Assembly (NCBI GenBank): GCA_041737835.1 | Contig: JBGSQY010000030.1 | Length of the DNA stretch: 64,000 nucleotides | Reading direction: 5' to 3' (one strand) | Source of the DNA: Bythopirellula sp041737835 | Lineage (GTDB): Bacteria > Planctomycetota > Planctomycetia > Pirellulales > Lacipirellulaceae | In this document: positions 17,798-26,493 of the stretch, piece by piece | Position numbering within the stretch: the first letter of the stretch is position 1 | How the letters are laid out: the number at the start of each line of letters is the position of its first letter | Notes under the pieces: model-generated | Seen by the model: only the letters and a program-made list of their open reading frames with translations | Told to the model about the DNA's origin: nothing | Databases searched by the model: none | Translations under genes and position numbers: made by a program

Positions 17798-18004
17798 ATG
17801 GCATGTATTCACTTACAAAAGCTTTACAAACTTTGCCAGGAGCAGGATCTGAAGCTCAGCGGGTCAGAATTGATCCGCGTGGTGTGCCATCAGTGTGGCG
17901 AACAGGAAGTGTGTCCCTCCATTTTGATGGATGAGTACGACGCTAAAGAGTCGGAGCCTGTTGCCGCCACGAAGCAGACGCAGCCGGAAAATTCCGCCTT
18001 GTGA
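17798..18004 (+). CDS. Mini zinc-ribbon-like protein, copy 2
   Basis: This is a 68-residue protein: MACIHLQKLYKLCQEQDL, then CHQCGEQEVCPS. Cysteines at 3, 13, 30, 33 and 39 and a histidine at 5 are shared with the 58-residue paralogue at 13452-13628. The extra 10 residues are a polar C-terminal tail. The pair are separated by about 4.2 kb, so they are dispersed duplicates rather than a tandem. This copy lies 140 bases upstream of the PilT-like ATPase on the same strand. Role unknown, perhaps a small zinc-binding adaptor. Confidence 0.75.
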   Translation: MACIHLQKLYKLCQEQDLKLSGSELIRVVCHQCGEQEVCPSILMDEYDAKESEPVAATKQTQPENSAL

Positions 18005-18144
18005 AGTATCAACAGCGGTTGATTCGGCTGAGCCGGTTTGGACGAGTGGGCGATTTCAATATGCTGCTCGCTAAGAGCGAATAATTTCATTAAGCCATTA
18101 TAAAGATACTGCCGACAGAGGGCTCTCGTTGAGAAATTAGTCTC

Positions 18145-19269
18145 ATGGAACTATCACCACCTGAAGAAGAAATTCAAAAACTCCTGACCTTCGTCAGTGA
18201 GCATGAAGCTTCTGATTTGCATTTGAAAGTCGGATATCCTCCTTATGTGAGGATCGGAGGGCACCTCCGCAAGTTGCAGCTACCGGATCTTCCGGATGCG
18301 ACCTACATCGATGGCATGTTTAAACCGATGGTCCCGAACGATCGTTGGCGGGACTTCGAGAAGAAGGGCTCGGTCGATTTCTCAACCGCTCACAGTACTG
18401 GAGACCGCTTTCGGATCAATCTCTTTCGTTCGCGAGGTGAAATTCATGCTGCGATTCGGCGCGTGCAGGCTAAGATTTCGAACTTTAATGATTTGAACCT
18501 TCCTGATGTTTACCGCAAAATGATCACTGAGACTTTTGAGGGATTAGTCTTGGTGTGCGGTGTGACGGGTAGCGGCAAAAGTTCTACCTTGGCCGCAATG
18601 CTCGAACACATCAACCAAACCCGCAGCATGCATATAATCACGATCGAAGACCCTATCGAGTTTACTTATCATGGGAAAAAGTGCATCATCTCGCAGCGTG
18701 AAGTAGGACTTGACGTACCAAACTTTCAGGACGCGATGCGCGTTGTCGTACGGCAGGACCCAGATGCGATACTAATTGGCGAGATGCGAGATCGAGAAAC
18801 TATGCTGGCGGCAATTCAAGCAGCAGAGACAGGGCACTTGGTGATGGGATCGTTGCATTGTGCAGATGCTCAGTTGAGTTTTTCCCGGATTCTTGAATTC
18901 TTTGATAGAAGTGAACACAGCTTTATCCGCTCGTCGCTCTCAAGTAGCCTCAAGGCCATCATGTGCCAGAGGTTGTTGCCAGCCTTGGAAGAGGGGCGTC
19001 GCTATCCAGCGACGGAGGTATTGCTGGTGAATTCAATTGTCAAAGAGAAGATTTTACACGAAGAGGACGAGGACCTACCAGCACTTTTGCATCAATGCCG
19101 AGCGGAAGGTATGCGAGAATACACCCATTCCTTGTGTGAGTTGGTGCTGTCAGAAAAAATATCGCGCGTCGTAGCGCTAGACGCTGCCCCGAATCGTGAA
19201 GCCCTACTCTCGGCGCTCAAAGGAATTGATTCTGCTTCTGGTGGAATCATCTCGCGATTAAGAAAATAG
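18145..19269 (+). CDS. PilT-like secretion/retraction ATPase (orphan)
   Basis: This is a 374-residue member of the PilT/VirB11-like ATPases. The N-terminal domain has the PilT start pattern HEASDLHLKVGYPPYVRIGG (residues 20-39). Walker A is GVTGSGKSS (139-147), the Asp box is TIEDPIEFTYHG, Walker B is ILIGEMRDRE (209-218), and the His box is GSLHCADA (236-242). The length is close to canonical PilT (about 345) with a longer C-terminal tail. No pilin, PilB or PilC gene is nearby, so it is separated from any type IV pilus operon. It may drive retraction of pili encoded elsewhere, or serve a different process within the island. Confidence 0.85.
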   Translation: MELSPPEEEIQKLLTFVSEHEASDLHLKVGYPPYVRIGGHLRKLQLPDLPDATYIDGMFKPMVPNDRWRDFEKKGSVDFSTAHSTGDRFRINLFRSRGEIHAAIRRVQAKISNFNDLNLPDVYRKMITETFEGLVLVCGVTGSGKSSTLAAMLEHINQTRSMHIITIEDPIEFTYHGKKCIISQREVGLDVPNFQDAMRVVVRQDPDAILIGEMRDRETMLAAIQAAETGHLVMGSLHCADAQLSFSRILEFFDRSEHSFIRSSLSSSLKAIMCQRLLPALEEGRRYPATEVLLVNSIVKEKILHEEDEDLPALLHQCRAEGMREYTHSLCELVLSEKISRVVALDAAPNREALLSALKGIDSASGGIISRLRK

Positions 19270-19650
19270 AGCTTTGGTGGCTACTTTGCTTTTCTGAAAT
19301 TGCAAATCCAGTCTATCTTGAGCAATACATTGATCTTATGCCCAGCGGCTGAATGTACATGCCCCTTCCCTGGTTCATAACAGAAGTCGCTTAACGGCTT
19401 ATTTATCAAACAATTTTCTGCGCTAAATCTAAAAAGCCTCATTTCAATGAGACTCCCTTCTTCATATTCCTACCCGTTGCACGTTCCCACGGCGCTTCCC
19501 GTGAACTCGCTGGTCATGGAAGGTCGATGAAATTCTTAGAGCAACCGTGAAGTGAAATCGGCGCGAACGCCCACCCGCATCGCTTACAAAAAACGCTCCT
19601 GCAAACTTTAGATGGAGGGATAGGCGGCATCTCTCATCAGGAAGCCTATT
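19270..19650. other. Intergenic region, 381 bp, no gene seen
   Basis: AT-rich spacer between the PilT-like gene and the secreted protein gene. No repeat, RNA or coding feature could be supported. CAGGAAGCC directly before 19651 is a ribosome site. Confidence 0.5.
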
Positions 19651-20802
19651 ATGTTTTACACTTTTACCAGACTACTGCCTGCGGTATTACTGATTTTCAT
19701 TCCAGCCGCGGTCACGCTTTCAATTGGTGCCGAGCAATACGCGGACTCATCAAATCTGATAGCTCGACCAGTTCCAGGGCAATCCAATGATGCTCTGCTG
19801 AAAAAAGTTCGGCAGGTTCTCGACGAATACTACCTGCGTCCGCTTAACACACGAGATGATCCCCCCTGGTCCGTGCTCCACTGGTCCATCGCTTACGGTG
19901 TCGATGCCAAGATCCGCGTCGGCCACCCTGCCGGCAAGCAGGTTACCGCCATCGGTTGGCTCTGTTCCAATTATCCTTTACGAGGCAAGCAGTTGATTGC
20001 CTGCAGCGAAGATGGCCTCTTTCTACCTATCGGTCCGGGAGTCCAAGGTCACGACGCCCAATTCTTAGCTATGCTAGCGCAGTCGCGAGTGCCTGCAAAT
20101 TATTTGTTGCAAGTGTCCGAACAAGAATTGACAATTGCTGACCTCGTTGAACACGAGAAGCAAACTTGTACCACCGGCAACGAACAAACTTTCAAGCTCA
20201 TCGGCATCGGTCACTACGAAGGGACACAAGCACGCTGGCAGAACAAAAGTCATGAGCGTTGGTCTGTCGAACGTCTGTTACAGGAAGAGCTCCAGCAGCC
20301 GATTAGTGGTCGACAGGCCACATGTGGAGGATTGCATCGACTGTTTGCCTTCCACTACGCAACGGAACTGCGCATGCGAGAAACAAGCTCACTCTCAGGA
20401 CCGTGGCAAGAAGCGGTCCAACGAACAAACTACTATCAGCGGCGGGCGTTCCAGTTGCAAAATCCCGATGGTAGTTTTAGTACAGCCTGGCTTGACAAAT
20501 CCGAACAGCGTCCCGATCTGGAACGACAGCTCATAACCAGCGGGCACGTCTTGGAATGGTTGGCGTTCTCGCTCCCAGAAGACGAGCTACGCGATCCGCG
20601 CTTTGAGAAAGCTGTTATGTATATTGTCCAGCTGCTTAACGACAACTTGCATCAACGCCTGCACCGTGGCGGCATGGGACACGCGTTGCATGCCTTGGCA
20701 ATTTATGAGCAGAGGATGGTCTGCACCGAGCCTGGCGAACGCAGTGAACGACTTGCCAGTGTTGGTGTGGGACCGCAAACTCGTGGCGAATCCATCGATT
20801 GA
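19651..20802 (+). CDS. Secreted protein, possible alpha-helical toroid fold
   Basis: This is a 383-residue protein with a signal peptide (LLPAVLLIFIPAAVTLSIGA). The C-terminal half contains QNPDGSFSTAWLDKSEQ, followed by ITSGHVLEWLAFSLPEDELR and GGMGHALHALAIY. A QxPDGSF segment with spaced helices is reminiscent of the terpenoid cyclase/prenyltransferase alpha-alpha toroid repeats, but no catalytic DxDD or similar is visible. I would call it an unknown secreted protein. It is the last gene before the tRNA-Asn that marks the island's right end. Confidence 0.7.
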   Translation: MFYTFTRLLPAVLLIFIPAAVTLSIGAEQYADSSNLIARPVPGQSNDALLKKVRQVLDEYYLRPLNTRDDPPWSVLHWSIAYGVDAKIRVGHPAGKQVTAIGWLCSNYPLRGKQLIACSEDGLFLPIGPGVQGHDAQFLAMLAQSRVPANYLLQVSEQELTIADLVEHEKQTCTTGNEQTFKLIGIGHYEGTQARWQNKSHERWSVERLLQEELQQPISGRQATCGGLHRLFAFHYATELRMRETSSLSGPWQEAVQRTNYYQRRAFQLQNPDGSFSTAWLDKSEQRPDLERQLITSGHVLEWLAFSLPEDELRDPRFEKAVMYIVQLLNDNLHQRLHRGGMGHALHALAIYEQRMVCTEPGERSERLASVGVGPQTRGESID

Positions 20803-21096
20803 GGTGAGACGACTTGGAGAGTCATGCGACTCTGCAAATTTCCCAGATAAATCCCGCGGAATAAATCCACGCGCCGAGGTTCTAGGCTCCTTTGACTTTG
20901 TTCAGACAGGAACACCCAGTGCCGACGGCGTTACCAACCGTTTCCCCCGTGCGGCCTCCCTATTTCCGGAGGTACTATAACGGTAGCAGTAACTAAACCG
21001 TTTTGCCATCGATTCTCGCACTAGCCCGATATGTTCTGCACCGCCGAACGTCACCGGGTCGCCTTAATGGGCCACTCAGCAAAGACTTACAAAAAG

Positions 21097-21169
21097 CTCC
21101 CCGGGTAGGACTCGAACCTACGACCCAGCGGTTAACAGCCGCTTGCTCTACCAACTGAGCTACCAGGGA
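21097..21169 (-). tRNA. tRNA-Asn (anticodon GTT)
   Basis: A 73-nt cloverleaf reads from 21169 to 21097. The acceptor stem TCCCTGG pairs with CCGGGGA (one G-T pair), followed by discriminator G. The D stem is GCTC/GAGC. The anticodon stem AGCGG/CCGCT holds the loop CTGTTAA, giving GTT. The variable region is GGGTC. The T arm is GTAGG-TTCGAGT-CCTAC. CCA is not encoded, and the next bases are CTTTTT. Its 3' half is duplicated at 12311-12361 in the same orientation, so it is the probable integration target of the intervening DNA. Confidence 0.97.
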
Positions 21170-21299
21170 ATGTCAACGCGATTGCGAAGAATCTCCATAA
21201 TATCGGACACACCACACACGAACAAGAGCCGTGCGAACACAGAAAAGTTCGAGAAAAGCCCCTTTATGCGGGTTATAACGCCGAGCGTTCCGGCTGGCG

Positions 21300-21725
21300 C
21301 TAATTGAGCACTTTTTCCATCACTACACAGGTGCCGCGTTCGGCCAGTTCGACCCTGTTCATGTAGGCCCGCATCAGGGCCAAGCCTCGGCCGCCGGGAA
21401 CTTCAAGATTTTCGTCCGCGCAGCAATCGGGCACGTGGCAAGGATCGTAGCCGGGGCCTTCGTCGCGAATCTTCACAAAGAAGCGCTTCGGCGAGAGTTC
21501 ACAATCCACATAGACAAGTTTATTGGGGTCGTGCTTGTTGCCGTGCCGAACCGCATTGCTGAGCGATTCTTCGAGGGCCATGCGAACGGCAAAAACGTCC
21601 TGGTTGTTCCAACCAAAATCTTGCAAGACACTGATCATTTCTTCCATGGGCTCATGGTAGGCCGTCAGCGTACTCGGCAAGGTATGCGACATCGTGATGG
21701 GTTGAGCGGGAGCAGTCATGACCAT
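21300..21725 (-). CDS. RsbW-like anti-sigma factor serine kinase (ATP-binding)
   Basis: This is a 141-residue single-domain GHKL ATPase of the anti-sigma type. The N box is ALEESLSNAVRHGN, the G1 box is IRDEGPGYDP, and the G2 box is GGRGLALMRAYM. These proteins bind a sigma factor or phosphorylate an STAS antagonist. The STAS partner is encoded 132 bases upstream at 21858-22205 on the same strand. No sigma factor gene is adjacent. The start could be ATG 21725 or 21719 (MTAPAQP). The CCADE insertion after the G1 box contains a Cys pair, which is unusual. Confidence 0.9.
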   Translation of the reverse strand: MVMTAPAQPITMSHTLPSTLTAYHEPMEEMISVLQDFGWNNQDVFAVRMALEESLSNAVRHGNKHDPNKLVYVDCELSPKRFFVKIRDEGPGYDPCHVPDCCADENLEVPGGRGLALMRAYMNRVELAERGTCVVMEKVLN

Positions 21726-21857
21726 ATGCTCGGCGAAATCTTACGGGAAAGAAATTTCATCGAGGCCGTCACCGCTGTTGAACCCATGCGCTATCGACCT
21801 GCCGTTATGGGTGCTCTCTGTTCCAAGAAAGCACAGTCAACCCCTGCGTTTTACGCT

Positions 21858-22205
21858 TTATAAAACCGCGAGGGCGTCAGCTTCATTATCCTTGATGGTA
21901 AAGAGCTTGTCCAAATTGGTGATCGCAAACACCTGAAAAATCTCAGGGGCGATGTTGGACAATATGAGCTTGGCTCCGTTCTTTTTCACTTTCTTCTCGA
22001 AAGTGATCAGTTTGCCCAGGGCCGCCGACGACAGAAACTCGACATTGGCAAAATTGAGCAGAATCTTCTGGCGGTTGTCCTTCTCGACCAGGGTGAACAG
22101 CTCGTCACCCAGCTCCTGAATCGCTTCGGGATCGATGATCTTTTGGTCCTTGAACTTCACCACGCTCACTTGAGCCGATTCAGCCACTTCCAGTCGACGC
22201 AACAT
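21858..22205 (-). CDS. STAS-domain anti-sigma factor antagonist (RsbV-like)
   Basis: This is a 115-residue STAS domain, MLRRLEVAESAQVSVVKF onward. The phosphorylatable serine lies in VEFLSSAALGKL, the standard site recognised by an RsbW-type kinase. It is followed downstream on the same strand by the RsbW-like kinase at 21300-21725, so the two form a partner-switching module controlling a sigma factor or another output. An ATG two codons upstream (22211) is an alternative start. Confidence 0.9.
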   Translation of the reverse strand: MLRRLEVAESAQVSVVKFKDQKIIDPEAIQELGDELFTLVEKDNRQKILLNFANVEFLSSAALGKLITFEKKVKKNGAKLILSNIAPEIFQVFAITNLDKLFTIKDNEADALAVL

Positions 22206-22358
22206 AACCACGCTCTAGGGATGAAATAGAATGAATGCCAATGTTGGGAAACGAGCAAAACGAGCGGCCAAAAGATGATTTGCCGCCTCAAGCGATCATA
22301 TCCGGCCCGGGGGGCATGTCAAGGAAGCGGGGGCCCTCGCTGGGTGCGTTGCCGAAGC

Positions 22359-22841
22359 TCAATTCATGACCTGGATCTGTTCGGGTGCTGGGGGTGCCGA
22401 GGCCGATTTGTACACCGCCCGGCTAATGAGCAGGAAATTGCGCCCGTTGAATTCCGTGACCACGCCGGTGACGCTCCAGCGAATCGTCTCGGCTTCATCG
22501 GAACCTTTGAGGGTGCGGACCACACGTTCGAGATTCAGATTCGGCAGGGCGACGATTTCCAGGTCATCCTCGGCAACAAAGATCGCCCCATCGCCATCCT
22601 GTCGGAAATGCCCGCCGTGGTCAGTAAGTTGTGTGCCTTCGCGCAAGCGGCGCTTGGCACGCTCTTCTTTTTCTTCCCGCGAGAGCCGCTGCTCCAGCTG
22701 GCGAATCGCTTCGTCTTCGACGATCTCGTCAGCAACTTCGATGGCACGCTCTTTGGCTTGAGTCGACCAACCCGCGCAGACCATGCCAACAACAGCAAAT
22801 GCGATGCTCAAGCGGAGGGCCAATGATTTCATAATGTCCAT
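22359..22841 (-). CDS. Secreted hypothetical protein
   Basis: This is a protein of about 160 residues with a signal peptide (KSLALRLSIAFAVVGMVCAGWSTQA). A charged helical segment follows (EDEAIRQLEQRLSREEKEER), then a small beta-rich C-terminal domain (WSVTGVVTEFNGRNFLLISR) that resembles a nucleic-acid- or ligand-binding OB-like strand pattern. No family was recognised. It runs in the same direction as two other small envelope genes upstream, with which it may be transcribed. ATGs at 22841 and 22832 are both possible. Confidence 0.7.
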   Translation of the reverse strand: MDIMKSLALRLSIAFAVVGMVCAGWSTQAKERAIEVADEIVEDEAIRQLEQRLSREEKEERAKRRLREGTQLTDHGGHFRQDGDGAIFVAEDDLEIVALPNLNLERVVRTLKGSDEAETIRWSVTGVVTEFNGRNFLLISRAVYKSASAPPAPEQIQVMN

Positions 22842-22882
22842 CACTTTCGCACGTTGAAGCCCAGCGTCAATCAAAAATTGCG

Positions 22883-23170
22883 TCAGCCACCCGGCTTCTT
22901 CATCGCCAGACTATGCAGAATCAGCACGGCCCCCGCGGAAATCATGAACCACCCCAGCCATTCGGGCGGGCTGATCACTTTATTGGGCAGGGCACCCAGA
23001 TCGCGGGTGAATGACACCATCGTGGCAGTCGTCGACGACTTATTGGAGCGCTCCGCCAGAAATTGCGTGGCCTCATCGGTGAGGACATAAGTGCTCACGA
23101 AGCGAAATTGCAAGCCAATCAGCAGAACGATCATCCCGAGGAAAAAATATTGGTTGCGATTGAGTTCCAT
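22883..23170 (-). CDS. Small two-helix membrane protein
   Basis: This is a 95-residue protein with a transmembrane helix near each end: residues about 9-29 (YFFLGMIVLLIGLQFRFV) and 70-88 (WLGWFMISAGAVLILHSLAM). A loop between them contains LTDEATQFLAERS. This outline, with a short N-terminus, helix, extracytoplasmic loop and second helix, is common in small planctomycete envelope proteins. No family name. It lies 41 bases upstream of the secreted protein gene in the same direction. Confidence 0.7.
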   Translation of the reverse strand: MELNRNQYFFLGMIVLLIGLQFRFVSTYVLTDEATQFLAERSNKSSTTATMVSFTRDLGALPNKVISPPEWLGWFMISAGAVLILHSLAMKKPGG

Positions 23171-23340
23171 GGCCTTGATCCTTCATGACGTTGGTTGATG
23201 GCGGCGAACACAGCGGCCTCGACCATCACACCATTCACTGAAGCGAGAAAAACGGCTTCTCTTAATCCCTTCATCGAGAAAAGCGCGGTGAAAGCTTCAG
23301 AATGCCTCAGTTGTAACCAGTCACACAGATCGTATGGCTC

Positions 23341-23640
23341 TTAGCGTGTTTCGCGGTTGAGCAAGCGATCGACGCCGCTGTTGAACGTGTCGTTGACCGC
23401 GCTGTCGATCAGGTCGCGGCGGTTGGCGTTGACCAGGGCAGCCGCAATATCGGCATGTTGCGCCCAATCGGAAATTTTGTAGTCACGAATATCAACGAAC
23501 GTGTTGGTCAATTGGCCATCGACCTTGGGGACCAGATGCCAGCCATCGTTAGCGTGAACGACGTGGTAGTGCATGGCCATATAGATAAGCACCCCGCCGG
23601 TCAGCACTCCCGCGAAAAAGCTGGTCAGTCGGCGTATCAT
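23341..23640 (-). CDS. Small membrane-anchored protein
   Basis: This is a 99-residue protein starting MIRRLTSFFAGVLTGGVLI, an N-terminal anchor, followed by a soluble domain (WHLVPKVDGQLTNTFVDIRD). The tail is helical and ends LLNRETR. GGAG 8 bases before the ATG at 23640 decides the start over the longer open frame to 23808. No family recognised. It may form a unit with the two small genes downstream. Confidence 0.75.
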   Translation of the reverse strand: MIRRLTSFFAGVLTGGVLIYMAMHYHVVHANDGWHLVPKVDGQLTNTFVDIRDYKISDWAQHADIAAALVNANRRDLIDSAVNDTFNSGVDRLLNRETR

Positions 23641-23938
23641 GCTCGTCTCCGGAAATGGGTCAAAAGGAACGCGGACTTTACGCCGCCTGGGGGAGATTCG
23701 TTCTGGCTGGCGCGATCTTGCTCGCCAAATGACCAGTTTCAAGCCGATCCGGCCGGTTGGTGGGATTATAATGAGAACAAGTATTGGCCGTCGGGGGCGT
23801 TGAGACAAGATTGATTGACACCCCCCGTTCCCCTGTCAATTGTGAAGAATGACGGACATTTTTCGCCCCTTTTCGCTAGTGCGCGGTACGTTTGCAGGAA
23901 CCCTTTCCCCGCTGCTGGCAACCACATAGCTGCCTGAG

Positions 23939-25249
23939 ATGCCCTCTATGCGCCAAAGAACACCAAACTTCTGGCAACCCTTGCTGGCTTGCGCCGTGCT
24001 TGTGGTTGCGTGCATCGCGGGCTGCAATCAAAAGTCGAGCGGCTTAGCTCAGGGGGAAAACCAAACCCGGCCTCGTTCGATTTACGCACTGGGCCAATTG
24101 GAACCCGCCTCGGGAATCATCGCCGTCAGCGCGATTCCGGGTGAGCGACTCGTCGAACTCGATCCTGACGTGGTCGAAAACCAGCGCGTGCCAGCCAATG
24201 GTATCTTGGGTTTGCTCGCGAGTTACGACGTTGGCAAAGCCCAGCTCGCGGCGCTCGTCAAAAAAATGCAGCTCACCGAGAAGAACAGCGGCCTGCAAGT
24301 CGAAACCGCCAAAGCGCAAAAATCACAAGCCGAAGCTTCGCTGGCTCAGGCTCAGGCCAAGCTCAAAGAACTAGAACTGCAATCCATCAAGCTGCAAGCC
24401 TTGGAACGATCGGTCCAACTCGCGACCGAAGAATTTATTCGCCTCGAAGCGCTCCGTTTGGAAGACCCGGAATTGGTCACCGAACATCAGCTCAAAAAGC
24501 GCGAAAACGAAATGGCAACGGCAGCGGCCGATTTCCGAATCGCCAACGAAAGTTATGAGTCGGCCAAGGAAGCGGCAGATAAAACTGTCACCGCAGCGCA
24601 AGCTCAGATTCGTGTGGCCGATCTCACCGTTCAACAACTTGGCCAGAAGTTTGAAGAACAGGCCGTGGAACAAGAAATCGACGTAGCCAAGGAAACGCTA
24701 AAGCGCTCGGTGTTGATGGCTCCCAACGTCGCGCCCGACACGCTGCAAAATGTGCTTGAAGTTGAAACTGTCGAAGATCACAAACCGGGTTCGACCGACG
24801 ATCGCAATCCGCTCACCGTGCTCAAGATTTTCTTGCGTCCCGGCGAATTCGTCACGCAGATGCCCATCATGCAACTGGGCGATTTGAGTTCGATGGTTTG
24901 TGTGGCCGAGGTTTACGAAGCCGACGTCAAAGATTTGCAGGTCGGCCAAGCGGCCGTGATTCGCAGTCCCGCCTTCTCGGGTGAGTTCGCCGACGGCATC
25001 AATCCCGAAACCCACGAGCGCACCGGTGGCATGAAAGGCCAGATCGAACGCATCGGCGGCATCATCGGTTCCCCGGGGCTGGCCAATCGCAATCCGCTCG
25101 CTCCCGCGGATCGCAGCGTCGTGGAAGTGCGCGTGGCCATCGAAGACCCGGTCGCGATTGCCGAAGCTGCCCGCCGTGTCGGTTTGCAAGTGACCGTCGA
25201 GTTTGAAAAGCCTGAAACGGAAGAATCCGCCTCCGATGCGAATCCATGA
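23939..25249 (+). CDS. DevB-like periplasmic adaptor lipoprotein of an ABC exporter
   Basis: This is a 436-residue HlyD-family adaptor. A signal sequence ends in a lipobox (VVACIAGC). The first lipoyl half starts ALGQLEPASGIIAVSA, the DevB/HlyD form, and is followed by a long Gln/Ala-rich coiled coil (about residues 105-250) and the C-terminal beta-barrel. Its stop codon overlaps the start of the DevC-like permease by 4 bases. In cyanobacteria DevBCA exports heterocyst glycolipids, with DevB linking the pump to TolC. Here the cargo is unknown. ATGs at 23939 and 23948 are both possible starts. Confidence 0.9.
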   Translation: MPSMRQRTPNFWQPLLACAVLVVACIAGCNQKSSGLAQGENQTRPRSIYALGQLEPASGIIAVSAIPGERLVELDPDVVENQRVPANGILGLLASYDVGKAQLAALVKKMQLTEKNSGLQVETAKAQKSQAEASLAQAQAKLKELELQSIKLQALERSVQLATEEFIRLEALRLEDPELVTEHQLKKRENEMATAAADFRIANESYESAKEAADKTVTAAQAQIRVADLTVQQLGQKFEEQAVEQEIDVAKETLKRSVLMAPNVAPDTLQNVLEVETVEDHKPGSTDDRNPLTVLKIFLRPGEFVTQMPIMQLGDLSSMVCVAEVYEADVKDLQVGQAAVIRSPAFSGEFADGINPETHERTGGMKGQIERIGGIIGSPGLANRNPLAPADRSVVEVRVAIEDPVAIAEAARRVGLQVTVEFEKPETEESASDANP

Positions 25250-26490
25250 AAACCCCACTCGCCTGGAAGAACCTTGTTTACAATAAGGTCCGCACGGCCA
25301 TTGGCATTGCGGGGGTGGGTTTCGCCGTCATTCTGATTTTCATGCAACTCGGCTTTTTGGGTGGGATCACGCGCACCGCCACGCAAATCTACGACGCGCT
25401 CGACTTCGATTTGATGCTGCGTTCGCCCGCGTACTTACATCTCACGGAAGCCCGTTCCTTCCCGCGCTATCGCGTCCATCAAGCCGCTTCCGTGACGGAA
25501 GTCGCGAGTGCCGAACCGTTTTATCTTGGTTTGAGTGAATGGCAGGCCCCAACATTCAACGCCGGCGAAGAAACCGATGACCGCGCGGGGCAATGGCGCG
25601 GGATCATCACGATGGGAACCGATCCCAATCACCCTGGATTTGTCCGCGAGGACATCGCCGCGGCAACTCAAGCGCTGACCGATCCGCGCTATGTGCTGGT
25701 CGACACCAAATCGACACCCGATTACGGCCCACGCAACGGTCGCCGGTTCAGCGAAGACGACATCGGCGTGGAAACGGCGCTTGGACCAAATCTCGTGCAG
25801 ATCGTGGGACTGTTCAAGCTGGGCGCCGGCATGGCCAGCAACGGCGCGTGTATCACCAATGTACAAGGCTATGTGCGTGCCTGCCCCTGGCAGACGATCG
25901 AAGATGTCACCTTCGGGCTGATCAAGCTTCGCGAAGACGCCGATCCCGAAGCCGTGCGGCAAGAACTGCGAAAGATCTACGGCATTCCCGATACAAACTA
26001 TGGTCCCGGGGATTTGTCATCGAACCCCGCCGCGTTAACCAACCGCGACGTCGAGATTCTCACCCGTGCGGAAGTCAACGAACGCGAAGAGTATCGCTGG
26101 GTTCATGAAACGCCCTTAGGCCAGATATTCACGCTCGGCGTGTGGGTCGCGTTGTTCGTGGGTATAGCAATCGTCTACCAAGTGCTGTCGACCGACATCG
26201 CCAACATGATGAGCGAGTACGCCACGCTCAAAGCGATGGGCTATTCGGCCATGTATCTCACCAAAGTGGTGTTGCTGCAATCGGTGCTGCTGGCGCTCGT
26301 GGGGTATATTCCATCGCTCGTGATTTCCTGGGGGCTTTACCGCTTGATCGAAGCCCTGTCGGGCATGCCACTCGAGATGACTCCGGGAATCATGATCACC
26401 GTGTTGGTGCTCGCCCTGTTTATGTGCGTTGTCTCGGGACTCGCGGCCCTGCGTAAACTTTATAAGGCCGATCCCGCCGATTTGTTTTAA
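25246..26490 (+). CDS. DevC-like ABC exporter permease, first copy
   Basis: This is a 414-residue permease of the DevC/FtsX type. The N-terminus is TPLAWKNLVYNKVRTAIGIAGVG, with one helix, a large extracytoplasmic domain (about residues 45-285), then three C-terminal helices. It contains the motif YATLKAMGYSAMYL between the helices, the coupling region of this family. It overlaps the adaptor by 4 bases and is followed 3 bases later by a second DevC-like permease. The two copies are diverged, so the exporter is probably a heterodimer. Confidence 0.92.
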   Translation: MKTPLAWKNLVYNKVRTAIGIAGVGFAVILIFMQLGFLGGITRTATQIYDALDFDLMLRSPAYLHLTEARSFPRYRVHQAASVTEVASAEPFYLGLSEWQAPTFNAGEETDDRAGQWRGIITMGTDPNHPGFVREDIAAATQALTDPRYVLVDTKSTPDYGPRNGRRFSEDDIGVETALGPNLVQIVGLFKLGAGMASNGACITNVQGYVRACPWQTIEDVTFGLIKLREDADPEAVRQELRKIYGIPDTNYGPGDLSSNPAALTNRDVEILTRAEVNEREEYRWVHETPLGQIFTLGVWVALFVGIAIVYQVLSTDIANMMSEYATLKAMGYSAMYLTKVVLLQSVLLALVGYIPSLVISWGLYRLIEALSGMPLEMTPGIMITVLVLALFMCVVSGLAALRKLYKADPADLF

Positions 26491-26493
26491 GCG

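Noticed and set aside
12311..21169. Island integrase gene
   Set aside because: I looked for a tyrosine or serine recombinase pattern between the tRNA copies and found none, so the island's integration enzyme is not claimed.
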